The notes below the pieces were generated by a model. That model saw nothing but the letters and a program-made list of their open reading frames with translations. It did not search any database and was not told where the DNA came from. Below, piece after piece: positions 16,461-24,012 of a DNA stretch of 42,304 nt. A program made the translations under genes and the position numbers. Each line of letters starts with the position of its first letter. The stretch's first letter is position 1. The stretch spans positions 1-42,304 of the forward strand of contig BLLW01000030.1 of the NCBI GenBank assembly GCA_011959285.1. The letters are read 5' to 3'. The stretch is from Lachnospiraceae bacterium (GTDB lineage Bacteria > Bacillota > Clostridia > Lachnospirales > Lachnospiraceae).

Positions 16461-17147
16461 TCACTGCCCTTTCATAAATCCGACGACCATTTCTTCCACC
16501 GTCATCCCTCCGGAAAGTGCAGACGCTTCTCCATCCTTGATTGCCCACAGGCTCTGGCACGCCGCAATTTCCCCTTCCTCATGGCTGGAAAGTAAAACGC
16601 TTCCTCCTTCTTTGGTAAACCTTCGGATGTACTCTTTTAATTCTTCCTTGAAAACCAGATCGAGTGCAGCGCTGGGTTCATCCATCAAAAGAAACGGTGG
16701 CTTATGAAGCAGGGCGCACACAATGTTTACCCGCTTATTCATACCGCCGGAAAGATTCTTTACCTTTTCTTTGTAAAAGGGTCGAATCCTAAACTGCTCG
16801 CACAGCTGTTCCAGATTGCGGCAGTTTTCCCGATAATCCCCAAAACTTGCCCACAATTTTATATTGTCACGAACGGTCAAATCCGGCATCAAAGCGCTTT
16901 CCTGCGGTATATAACCTACATATGCTGCCATCTGGCGGACGGGATTCTTTATTTCTTTCCCGTTTACAAAAATCTGTCCGCCGTCTGCCTTCTCCACCCC
17001 CGCCAAAATCTTAAGGAGCGTGGACTTGCCGCATCCGTTAGCGCCTACAATTCCCACGCACTGCCCCGCCTGCACCGTCAGGCTGACTTTGCGCAACACC
17101 TGCTTTTTCCCATAACTCTTTTTGATATCCCTGATTTCTAATTCCAT
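16461..17147 (-). CDS. ABC transporter ATP-binding protein
   Basis: A 228-residue ATPase that powers the two permeases downstream. Walker A is GANGCGKST with Lys41, the Q-loop is near residue 80 (YIPQESALMPDLTV), the signature is LSGGMNKR near 135, Walker B is FLLMDEPSAALD near 160 and the H-loop is SSHEEGE. The ATG at 17147 has GAGAGGAAAT ahead and fits the family start (MELEIRDIKKSYG). The frame is open back to 17306, but the extra 53 residues have no homology-like features and cover the leader hairpin, so I reject them. Confidence 0.9.
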   Translation of the reverse strand: MELEIRDIKKSYGKKQVLRKVSLTVQAGQCVGIVGANGCGKSTLLKILAGVEKADGGQIFVNGKEIKNPVRQMAAYVGYIPQESALMPDLTVRDNIKLWASFGDYRENCRNLEQLCEQFRIRPFYKEKVKNLSGGMNKRVNIVCALLHKPPFLLMDEPSAALDLVFKEELKEYIRRFTKEGGSVLLSSHEEGEIAACQSLWAIKDGEASALSGGMTVEEMVVGFMKGQ

Positions 17148-17247
17148 ATTTCCTCTCAATCCACCGTGCTTCGCATACCGACTTTTGTTCCGCGCACGTA
17201 TCTGCGCACTCAATTGGACCTCTCGCACGAACTTTCTTATGATATCA

Positions 17248-17276
17248 AATAGAGCAGTGATCTCCACCGCTCTATT
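17248..17276 (-). promoter_or_regulatory. Leader hairpin of the ABC-2 cassette
   Basis: On the transcribed minus strand AATAGAGC-G-GTG pairs with CAC-T-GCTCTATT around a GAGAT loop. The single non-Watson-Crick position is G-U on this strand and A-C on the other, which supports an RNA structure in the ABC transcript. No T run follows, so it is not a plain terminator. Confidence 0.45.
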
Positions 17277-17277
17277 A

Positions 17278-17306
17278 TCATAATACCAAAATCTATTATT
17301 GTCCAA
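17278..17306 (-). promoter_or_regulatory. Possible promoter of the ABC-2 cassette
   Basis: On the minus strand TTGGAC (17301-17306) is followed after 15 bases by TATTAT (17280-17285) with TG one base upstream, or after 17 bases by TTATGA. It lies between the upstream gene's stop codon and the leader hairpin. Confidence 0.35.
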
Positions 17307-17308
17307 TT

Positions 17309-18709
17309 TTAATACAAAGAGTATGCAATCTCATACAGAATCTCATACCAGTCGTCTTCCGTCATCTTGAGGGCATTGCGAAGATCTCCCTCCGGCACTT
17401 CTATCTCACCACATTCGTTGGAGACGGTGATATCGCCGTAGAAAATCTCCTCGCCATCCACTTTAAACGTGTCGATGGTAATGAAATATTCAGAACCTGG
17501 CACTGACCTGTCGATATTTCCTTTCGTAAGAAGAGAAAGGTAATCCTCTTCCTCCATCGCAAACTGGAAATCTCCGCTGTCTTTGTCATACTTTGCCTCC
17601 ATAACCAGTTCTTCTCCATCCACTCTAATGCGATACTGCACCTGATAATCCGTTCCTTCGGAATATCCGCTCCGCTCGATTACAAATGCTAATTCCTCAG
17701 AATCATATTTCATTGTAAAATCTGTATTTTCCAACGGAAAGTTTCCGCCGCAGATGTTCCATTCCACGCACACCTCTTTGCTTTCAAAGCTGACCTGCGC
17801 CAAGACTTCATTATAGACATAGCAGCAGACCTGCAGATTGCCCATTTCAGCGCAGGCTTTTTCAAGCTCTTCAAACGCCTCCAGCATCACCTCATATTCA
17901 ACTGCATATCCGGATGCGCTAATCGCCAGCTGGTCGATATAGTTGCGGAGCGCTTCGTTGCTTTCATAAAGTTCTTTATATGCATGAAAGAAATCGGCTG
18001 TCTGTTCAGCGGAAACTGTCACTACATACCCCTCGCAGTTTCTTTCCTTTCCATTTACTGAAAGCATTTTGCCGTCCGTTTTACCCACTTTTGCATTGGT
18101 CCACATGCTAAGCATGGCATCGCCCAACTGTGTAAACGCTTCATCCAGGGATTCGTCTGTTTCTGCCAATCCATTCCCCTGCAGTTCCTTTCCCAGCATC
18201 CGCAGTTCTTCAGCCAGTTCATCCTCCAGCTCATACATGTCTATAAATTCTTCAATATCTTCATCATACGTTGCAAAATCCACATAAAGCACGTAGTCTG
18301 TCCACTCCGGAATACCCAGCCGCACCTCTTCTTCATCCATATACAGGTTCGCTTCAAGTATGGAAATCCCATAATAGCCTGCGCCCATAAGCATTCCCCA
18401 GCGGTCATGGTCTCTGTTAAATTCGATTGCTACATTTCCCAGCCCAGATAAATCCAGATCGGCGTCGATATGCATCTGTTCGTCTTCAAACATATCCTCG
18501 TAGCTATCCATGCCCCACGCATCCTTTATGGCGTCTCCGCTTTGTGTAAATGTGTTTTCAAATGCGTTCGCAAGTGTTTTTTCAGGACTTTGACCCAAAT
18601 TCCCTGTTGCCACCACTACACCCAAAAGAATTACCACCAACAAAAATCCCACCGCTGCCGGAATGATAAATCTAACTGCATTGCCGGATTTCTTTTGATT
18701 CATCTCCAT
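17309..18709 (-). CDS. Membrane-anchored extracytoplasmic protein of unknown function
   Basis: A 466-residue protein with a short basic N-terminus, one membrane helix (about 14-36, FIIPAAVGFLLVVILLGVVVA) and a long, very acidic external part with many aromatic residues and beta-type alternation. It looks like a bacterial lipoprotein- or anti-sigma-like extracellular domain, but I do not recognise a family. The ATG at 18709 is preferred over one 18 bases earlier because AGGAGG sits 8 bases before it. It lies between the rpsR terminator and the ABC-2 cassette. No terminator separates it from the cassette, so partial cotranscription is possible and it could be an accessory protein of that exporter. 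Confidence 0.65.
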   Translation of the reverse strand: MEMNQKKSGNAVRFIIPAAVGFLLVVILLGVVVATGNLGQSPEKTLANAFENTFTQSGDAIKDAWGMDSYEDMFEDEQMHIDADLDLSGLGNVAIEFNRDHDRWGMLMGAGYYGISILEANLYMDEEEVRLGIPEWTDYVLYVDFATYDEDIEEFIDMYELEDELAEELRMLGKELQGNGLAETDESLDEAFTQLGDAMLSMWTNAKVGKTDGKMLSVNGKERNCEGYVVTVSAEQTADFFHAYKELYESNEALRNYIDQLAISASGYAVEYEVMLEAFEELEKACAEMGNLQVCCYVYNEVLAQVSFESKEVCVEWNICGGNFPLENTDFTMKYDSEELAFVIERSGYSEGTDYQVQYRIRVDGEELVMEAKYDKDSGDFQFAMEEEDYLSLLTKGNIDRSVPGSEYFITIDTFKVDGEEIFYGDITVSNECGEIEVPEGDLRNALKMTEDDWYEILYEIAYSLY

Positions 18710-18734
18710 ACTTTCATCCTCCTGCATAATTGGA

Positions 18735-18766
18735 CAAAAGGGCTGCCGATGACCGGCAACCCTTTA
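18735..18766 (-). terminator. Terminator of the rpsF-ssb-rpsR operon
   Basis: On the minus strand AAAGGGTTGCCGG pairs with CGGCAGCCCTTT around a short loop, followed by a short T stretch. It lies about 45 bases past the rpsR stop codon. Confidence 0.75.
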
Positions 18767-18809
18767 CTGTTTACAATTTGAAATGTCTAAGCTGCATCTT
18801 ACCTGCGCA

Positions 18810-19073
18810 TTAATCACAGGTATAAGGCATTAATGCAATATGACGTGCTCTCTTGATTGCAACTGTAAGAGCTCTCTGATGCTTTGCACAGTTTCCTGTG
18901 ATTCTTCTGGGAAGAATCTTACCTCTCTCAGACACATATCTTTTTAATTTATTTACATCTTTGTAATCAATTACATTGTCTTTGCCGCAGAACACACAAA
19001 CTTTTTTTCTTCTGCGCATTCCGCCTTTTTTTCTCATGGGAGAATCAGACTTGTCTGCTTTATTATATGCCAT
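18810..19073 (-). CDS. rpsR: 30S ribosomal protein S18
   Basis: An 87-residue S18 with the typical core ([23 protein letters not shown], then [20 protein letters not shown]). The N-terminus carries a basic extension and a CVFCG motif, i.e. the Zn-type C+ form, although only two of the usual Cys residues stand together, with C62 further on. It is the last gene of the rpsF-ssb-rpsR operon. In the cell it binds S6 on the platform of the small subunit. Confidence 0.97.
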   Translation of the reverse strand: MAYNKADKSDSPMRKKGGMRRRKKVCVFCGKDNVIDYKDVNKLKRYVSERGKILPRRITGNCAKHQRALTVAIKRARHIALMPYTCD

Positions 19074-19103
19074 AATTATTGCCTCCTATCTTTATTAAAA
19101 ATC

Positions 19104-19547
19104 TTAGTTAAATGGCAGTTCTTCGTCTATTCCATCCGGAATATTCATGAAGCCGTCACCTGCTCCTGAAGGTTCGGGCGCCCTGCCTCCGCCGGTATAG
19201 CCCCCACCAGAACCGACGCTGCTGTTTTTGCTCTCGGCAAATTCCTGATCTTCTGCTACTACCTCTGTGGTGTACACTTTAACACCATCCTTGTTGGTAT
19301 AGCTTCCTGTCTGAATACGACCTGACACCAGAATCTTGGTTCCCTTCCTGAAATATCTTTCAGCAAATTCCCCAGATTTTCCGAATGCCACACAATTGAT
19401 AAAATCTGCGGTGTTCTCGTCACCGTTACGATTGAATCTACGGTCTACAGCCAGTGTATATCTGGCAATCGCCAATGCGTTTTCCCCCTGTGAGTATCTC
19501 ACTTCAGGGTCTCTTGTCAAACGCCCCATAAGTATTACTTTATTCAT
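19104..19547 (-). CDS. ssb: Single-stranded DNA-binding protein
   Basis: A 147-residue SSB: OB-fold in residues 1-105 (MNKVILMGRLTRDPEVRYS, INCVAFGKSGEFAERY, GRIQTGSYTNKDG), a Gly-rich linker and an acidic C-terminal tip. The tip ends EELPFN, so the Phe that normally closes the protein and binds partner proteins is followed by Asn. The gene lies between rpsF and rpsR, the standard arrangement. It coats single-stranded DNA in replication and repair. Confidence 0.96.
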   Translation of the reverse strand: MNKVILMGRLTRDPEVRYSQGENALAIARYTLAVDRRFNRNGDENTADFINCVAFGKSGEFAERYFRKGTKILVSGRIQTGSYTNKDGVKVYTTEVVAEDQEFAESKNSSVGSGGGYTGGGRAPEPSGAGDGFMNIPDGIDEELPFN

Positions 19548-19585
19548 ACCTGCCTCTACTTTCCAGCATATCTTTCGTATACGCT

Positions 19586-19876
19586 TTATGCTTCGTCCTG
19601 TCTAACGCATAAAAATCTGATAACATTGTCCATAATGCGAACACGATTTTCAATTTCGATCGGCGCTGTGCTTTCCGCATCGAACTGGATAAAGTAATAG
19701 AAAGCTTCTTTCATCTTCTGAACTTCATAAGCCAGTCTCTTCTTGCCCCAGTCGTCAACGTTTGTAATCGTACCGCCGAATCTTTCAATGAGCGCCTTGC
19801 ATTTGTCTACGACTGCTGCTCTTTCCTCATCTTCGATTTTCGCACTTACAACAACGGCTAATTCATATTTGTTCAT
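19586..19876 (-). CDS. rpsF: 30S ribosomal protein S6
   Basis: A 96-residue S6 (MNKYELAVVVSAKIEDEERA, DDWGKKRLAYEVQKMKEAFYY, RVRIMDNVIRFLCVR), full length for the family. It has a GGAGG binding site. First gene of the operon, behind a structured leader (19904-19949) and a consensus-like promoter. It forms a complex with S18, and this complex is known to bind leader RNA of the same operon in many bacteria. Confidence 0.97.
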   Translation of the reverse strand: MNKYELAVVVSAKIEDEERAAVVDKCKALIERFGGTITNVDDWGKKRLAYEVQKMKEAFYYFIQFDAESTAPIEIENRVRIMDNVIRFLCVRQDEA

Positions 19877-19903
19877 GCTTAAGTTACCTCCTTTTGGTCT
19901 CTG

Positions 19904-19949
19904 GCCCCCATTTATGGGAGCAAGGAATGTGTCTCTTCCGCTTTTGCGG
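19904..19949 (-). promoter_or_regulatory. Structured leader of rpsF (candidate S6:S18 autoregulatory RNA)
   Basis: Two hairpins lie between promoter and rpsF: TCCGC/GCGGA with an AAAA loop at about 19937-19950, and GCTCCC/GGGGGC with an ATAAAT loop at 19904-19921, the latter with a G-U pair on the transcribed strand. S6 or S6:S18 binding leaders are known at this position in other bacteria. Whether this one has the conserved CCG-containing loop needs a covariance search. Confidence 0.5.
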
Positions 19950-19975
19950 ATGGTTAAAACATACCACGGAGTAAT

Positions 19976-20004
19976 ATGATACCACGTATTTGCCTATTTT
20001 TCAA
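19976..20004 (-). promoter_or_regulatory. Promoter of rpsF-ssb-rpsR
   Basis: On the minus strand TTGAAA (19999-20004), a 17-base spacer and TATCAT (19976-19981) with the extended TG. The -35 box overlaps the stop codon of the DUF951 gene upstream. Confidence 0.65.
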
Positions 20005-20186
20005 GAGTTTGTCCGTGAAATCTTTTTAATCTTTTTTTCAACCTGACTTCGCGGACTCATGATCTGATGCCCGCAGCCTGCGCACTTTAACCGGAAGTCT
20101 GCTCCCACGCGGAGCACTTCCCATTCAAAGCTTCCGCAGGGGTGGGGCTTTTTGAGCGTCAGTTTATCGCCTATCTGAATATCCAT
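20001..20186 (-). CDS. DUF951 domain protein
   Basis: A 61-residue protein starting MDIQIGDKLTLKKPHPCGSF, with the LKCAGCGHQI motif and the end SPRSQVEKKIKKI, which is the complete DUF951 domain. It is a small beta-barrel-like protein, common in Firmicutes and often near DNA or RNA handling genes; its function is unknown and nucleic-acid binding is only a guess from the basic end. Cys17, Cys35 and Cys38 could bind a metal. It follows the sirtuin gene by 22 bases, probably in one transcript. Confidence 0.85.
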   Translation of the reverse strand: MDIQIGDKLTLKKPHPCGSFEWEVLRVGADFRLKCAGCGHQIMSPRSQVEKKIKKISRTNS

Positions 20187-20207
20187 GCGTCACGTTCCTT
20201 TCTAAAG

Positions 20208-20924
20208 TTACAGGCTTGCAAAGATTTCCCCGATGCTGCCCTGTACCACCAAATCTGCCGCCCCGTCTCGCGCCGTGGGCGTCTTGTTAATCAGAATCAG
20301 TTTGTTCCCTCTATAATAATCTATCAGACCTGCTGCTGGATATACCACAAGGGATGTGCCTCCGATAATCAGGACGTCGGCATTTGCAATATAAGAAATA
20401 GCATCCCGGAGAATCTGGTTATCCAGCCCCTCTTCATACAGGACCACGTCCGGTTTAATTGCCCCTTTGCACGCATCGCATTTGGGCACCCCGTCCGCAT
20501 GGAGCATGTATTCTGCACCGAAGGACTTTCCGCAGCTCTCGCAGTAGTTTCGGAGCACGCTGCCGTGGAGCTCTAACACCTTTTTGCTGCCCGCCGCCTG
20601 ATGGAGTCCGTCGATGTTCTGGGTGATGATTGCCTTTAGTTTGCCCTCCTGCTCCCACTCGGCAAGTTTAAGATGCGCCGCGTTAGGCTTTGCATCGAGG
20701 CAGAGCATCTTGTCCTTATAGAACCGGAAGAACTCTTCGGGCTTTTGTCTGTAAAAGGTGTGGCTTAAAATGGTCTCCGGAGGATAATCATATTTCTGAT
20801 TGTATAGTCCGTCCACACTTCTGAAATCGGGAATGCCGCTTTCTGTTGAGACACCGGCGCCGCCAAAAAATACGATGTTGTCGCTGCCGTCTATGATTTC
20901 TTTTAATCTTTCAATCTGATCCAT
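20208..20924 (-). CDS. NAD-dependent protein deacylase of the SIR2 family
   Basis: A 238-residue sirtuin that removes acyl groups from lysine with NAD. Visible motifs are GGAGVSTESGIPDFRS (21-36), TQNIDGLHQ (101-109), the catalytic H120 in LELHGS, and the zinc ligands C128, C131, C149 and C152. The NAD-binding end has GGTSLVVYPA and LINKTPT. It lacks the Tyr-x-x-Arg pair of desuccinylases, so it is more likely a deacetylase. The ATG at 20924 has GGAGG 7 bases ahead; the frame opens 30 bases earlier without a binding site. Confidence 0.93.
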   Translation of the reverse strand: MDQIERLKEIIDGSDNIVFFGGAGVSTESGIPDFRSVDGLYNQKYDYPPETILSHTFYRQKPEEFFRFYKDKMLCLDAKPNAAHLKLAEWEQEGKLKAIITQNIDGLHQAAGSKKVLELHGSVLRNYCESCGKSFGAEYMLHADGVPKCDACKGAIKPDVVLYEEGLDNQILRDAISYIANADVLIIGGTSLVVYPAAGLIDYYRGNKLILINKTPTARDGAADLVVQGSIGEIFASL

Positions 20925-21096
20925 CCTCATCCTCCATTTCCGCCTGGGACACATCCCTGCGTCCGTGCTTTTTTATTCGTTCTGTACTGCCATGCTCTTT
21001 TACTTGGCTGATTGTATTAGAATCAGTTTACTACAGGATGGTTGGATGTTCAACTGGAATTGTGGGAAGGTTATGCTGTCTGCTTCTTATGTTGAA

Positions 21097-21130
21097 TTAA
21101 GCCTCCTGCTCAAAATGACAGGAGGCTTAA
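21097..21130. terminator. Hairpin between the NYN gene and the sirtuin gene
   Basis: A perfect 12-bp stem TTAAGCCTCCTG / CAGGAGGCTTAA with a 10-base loop. On the minus strand it would terminate the NYN gene, whose stop codon is 77 bases upstream, but only a weak T-rich stretch follows. Bases 20925-21206 otherwise show no convincing gene. Confidence 0.6.
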
Positions 21131-21206
21131 AACTTTTGCATGAATGGAAGTAAACTACTTTCGTTTGTCTATATCTATAACAGCAACGTAGTGAGACCTT
21201 GAAGAA

Positions 21207-21971
21207 TCAAATATCGATTTCTGCATCAACAAGCGCCGCCAAAACAGCACTACCAACAAGAACAACAGCACCACCAACAACAGCAGCAACAGCCAATCCC
21301 ACTTTTTTGTACCATTCTATCGGTTTTTTTTCTTCCTCTGCTTTTTCTTCCTCTACTTTTTTCTGTTCCGCTTTTAATCTTTCTTCTCTCTCTGCTGCTT
21401 TTTCTTCTTCTATTCTGGCATAATGTTCTTTAAATCCTTCTGTACGACCGTCTTCTCCTTGAAAATAAACTAAACTTTCTTGATAATCATCTATCTTAAA
21501 AACTCTATCGCTTACCTTTGCAAGTTCTGGAGACATAGAATTAGAAAAGGCCCATACATCTAATGTAAATGAATCCCCCTCCTTGGCTCTTATCTTATCT
21601 CTTATGTCAGCTATTGGAATGAAATCAGCATCACCTGTCAACAGAACCACGCGACTTGGCTTAAGTTCTCCAATCGCTATCATACCCTCTAGGGCAAGCT
21701 CTAAATCCACACCTTTTTCTTTTGTGTGACCAGCACCCGCAGACACTCGTTTACGTTTACAAAGCACATAATCTTTTTCTTCCATTTGTGTCCAAAATCT
21801 ATCATTGCTGGGCGGCGTTGAACCTGCAATAATTTTTTTAACAATAGTATCATTTCCTGCACAGATTTTTTCAAAATAAGAATAACTAAAACGTGCACTT
21901 GGATCACCATATTTCTCTTTTCCAGAAATAAAAATATTGGAATTATCAATCAATAATAAAACTGTTCCCAA
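21207..21971 (-). CDS. NYN (PIN-like) ribonuclease-type protein with C-terminal membrane anchor
   Basis: A 254-residue protein. Residues 1-145 are a NYN domain of the LabA/DUF88 type: LLLIDNSN with D9, KGVDLELAL with D89, and LLTGDADFIP with D114 and D116, the acidic residues expected to hold the metal. Residues about 175-220 are a charged helix, very rich in Glu, Lys and Ala and likely a coiled coil. Residues about 225-250 are one hydrophobic helix (VGLAVAAVVGGAVVLVGSAVLAALV), so the nuclease would sit at the membrane facing the cytoplasm. The start is TTG at 21971 behind AGGAGGG. It has its own promoter (22072-22100). The natural RNA target is unknown. Confidence 0.8.
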   Translation of the reverse strand: MGTVLLLIDNSNIFISGKEKYGDPSARFSYSYFEKICAGNDTIVKKIIAGSTPPSNDRFWTQMEEKDYVLCKRKRVSAGAGHTKEKGVDLELALEGMIAIGELKPSRVVLLTGDADFIPIADIRDKIRAKEGDSFTLDVWAFSNSMSPELAKVSDRVFKIDDYQESLVYFQGEDGRTEGFKEHYARIEEEKAAEREERLKAEQKKVEEEKAEEEKKPIEWYKKVGLAVAAVVGGAVVLVGSAVLAALVDAEIDI

Positions 21972-22071
21972 AAGATTACCCTCCTATCTAAAAATTTGAA
22001 ATTTATAGGCGTTTATTTCTCCAATATGAGCGCGAGGGATACCGCCCTTATGCCCTGCCTTTTACTTCTTC

Positions 22072-22100
22072 ATTATATCGTCACAATATAAAATTAGCAA
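22072..22100 (-). promoter_or_regulatory. Promoter of the NYN gene
   Basis: On the minus strand TTGCTA (22095-22100), a 17-base spacer and a perfect TATAAT (22072-22077). The leader is about 95 bases to the TTG start. Confidence 0.65.
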
Positions 22101-22192
22101 GGAATATCCATCCTAAATTATTCATGCCAAAATCCGGTAAATCTGAAGTGCTTTTACTATGCGACTGGCTTACCTGATTTTCTGAACAGAAA

Positions 22193-23920
22193 TCATAAAC
22201 TTTCTTTTACTGTACTCCCAATCAACACCCTCTTCCCACAAAATGCAAATCCATACTTCCGTATACGCCGCTCCGGTATCCCCTTTGCTATAAGCTTCGC
22301 CTGATAGTTCTTTTCCCCTATCTGTCGTAGCGCTTTCTGTACTGTGTCAGACAGTTCCTTTTCATCCTCATCCTGCACTTTAAATTCCAGAATGATTGCA
22401 TCGTTTTCCGTATTCCTTGGTTCCAGCATCACATCATACCGCCCCAGTCCGCTTTCCTGATTTGAAGTGATTACATAGCGGTCGGCAAGTTCCACGATCA
22501 GCCCCAAGACAAACCCATGATAAAACCGCTCCGGCTGTCTCACAGAAGGCTTGTTTCCCGTATCAAAGCTGCTAAACATTTCCGAAGATACCTTGTTCAT
22601 ATAAATATTCATTGCCTTGATATCTCCATCCATCAGCGCCCTGATAAATTCATTATAATCAGATGATACATGGTCAAACCATCCTCTCACCATCTCGACG
22701 AACATGATTTTGGTTTCCAGATTCGTCAATGCCAGCTCGTATTCTTCTTTCCATACGCCATATTCCGTCATATATGCCTGATGATCTTTCACCTTCAAAT
22801 AACCGCTGGCAAGTAAAAGGCTCCAGATGGCATTTCTCTTCGTGGAAAGCTGATCATAAATAATCTGCTCATCTATCTCCATCCGAATGCTTTCGCCCTG
22901 AATCAAATGCTCAAAAGTTTTCTTAACCTCCGGGCTCCCTTCTCGTATTAATTTCCCCACAAGACCGTTAGAACTTGTATTCACCCAATAGGGACCCACC
23001 TTCTCATCGTCCAGAAAGTTTATCACAGACCATGGATTATAAATGTCCGACCGGTCTCCAAAAATAAATCCATCATACCAGTCTTTCACCTGCTGTTCCC
23101 GGTCAGACAAACCATACTCTTTCAACGCTGCAAAAACTTCCTCTTCGGTAAATCCAAAACAGTCTGCATATTTCTTCGAGGTTGTCGTCACCACTTTTAA
23201 ATTGTTCAAATCAGAAAAAACAGACTCTTTGCTTACTCTGGTAATTCCCGTCATAATGGCGCGTTCAAGATAGGGATTCGTCTTGAAAGTAGAATTGAAC
23301 AGGCTTCTTGTAAAGGTCACCATCTCCTCCCAATACCCGTTGATATATGCCTCCTGCATAGGCGTATCATATTCATCCAAAAGAATAATCACCTTTTTCC
23401 CATAATATCTGCCTAGAAAATCTGACAAAGACCGAAGAGACACTGCCGCTATGCTGTCAGACATCCCCGCAGAAACTTTTTGATAAAAATCCCGTTCCTT
23501 TTCATTGAGCAGTCCGCTGCCTAAGAGATAATCATGCTTATTATACTGCTCTTCTATCGTCCGGCAAATATTTTCCCGGGCACCGGCAAAGGAGCTTTCC
23601 TTGATACCTGCAAAGCTCATAAAAAGAACGGGATATGACCCCTGCATTTTTCTGTATGTATATTCCCCGTCAGAAGATTTTTCCTGCCATATTGAAAGTC
23701 CTTCAAACAGATCCCCGCGACCCGCGTATTGAATGGAACAAAATTTTTCCACCATGCTCATATTTAAGGTCTTGCCGAAACGCCTTGGACGGGTAATCAA
23801 TGTCACCTCATCACCGGACTCCCACCACTTGCTTATAAAATTGGTTTTATCAATATAAAAATAATCTTTTATCCTTATTTTTTCAAAATCCTGATTCCCA
23901 ATACCAATATTCCTAGCCAT
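22193..23920 (-). CDS. AAA-ATPase-like protein with C-terminal PD-(D/E)XK nuclease domain
   Basis: A 575-residue protein of the family multiplied in gut Clostridia and Bacteroidetes. The N-terminal AAA-like domain has IGNQDFEKIR, FYIDKTNFI, and a P-loop-like RPRRFGKTL near residue 45; Walker B is VIILLDEYDTPM near 175. The C-terminal domain (about 455-565) has SGLGRYDVML and then IILEFKV, the D-(x)n-ExK nuclease core, and ends KYGFAFCGKRVLIG. The biological role is unknown; defence or mobile-element origin is often suspected. I start at ATG 23920, because the alternative GTG at 23944 has no properly spaced binding site. Confidence 0.85.
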   Translation of the reverse strand: MARNIGIGNQDFEKIRIKDYFYIDKTNFISKWWESGDEVTLITRPRRFGKTLNMSMVEKFCSIQYAGRGDLFEGLSIWQEKSSDGEYTYRKMQGSYPVLFMSFAGIKESSFAGARENICRTIEEQYNKHDYLLGSGLLNEKERDFYQKVSAGMSDSIAAVSLRSLSDFLGRYYGKKVIILLDEYDTPMQEAYINGYWEEMVTFTRSLFNSTFKTNPYLERAIMTGITRVSKESVFSDLNNLKVVTTTSKKYADCFGFTEEEVFAALKEYGLSDREQQVKDWYDGFIFGDRSDIYNPWSVINFLDDEKVGPYWVNTSSNGLVGKLIREGSPEVKKTFEHLIQGESIRMEIDEQIIYDQLSTKRNAIWSLLLASGYLKVKDHQAYMTEYGVWKEEYELALTNLETKIMFVEMVRGWFDHVSSDYNEFIRALMDGDIKAMNIYMNKVSSEMFSSFDTGNKPSVRQPERFYHGFVLGLIVELADRYVITSNQESGLGRYDVMLEPRNTENDAIILEFKVQDEDEKELSDTVQKALRQIGEKNYQAKLIAKGIPERRIRKYGFAFCGKRVLIGSTVKESL

Positions 23921-24012
23921 AACCCGCTTTTCCTTCCAGCGCACAATTGTAGATCTACTCTATCCTCCTAACGCTTATCTATAGTATATCCATTCTCTTT
24001 TTTAAATGCAAC

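Noticed and set aside
17148-17306. N-terminal extension of the ABC ATPase by 53 residues
   Set aside because: A good binding site precedes the ATG at 17147 where the family starts; the extension covers the putative promoter and a leader hairpin.
20965-21153. Open frame of 62 codons on the plus strand
   Set aside because: No ribosome binding site, and the frame runs through the perfect hairpin at 21097-21130; composition is not protein-like.
22174-22191. Small dyad GATTT-CTG/CAG-AAATC after the AAA-ATPase gene
   Set aside because: Stem of only seven pairs with no T run; too weak to call a terminator.
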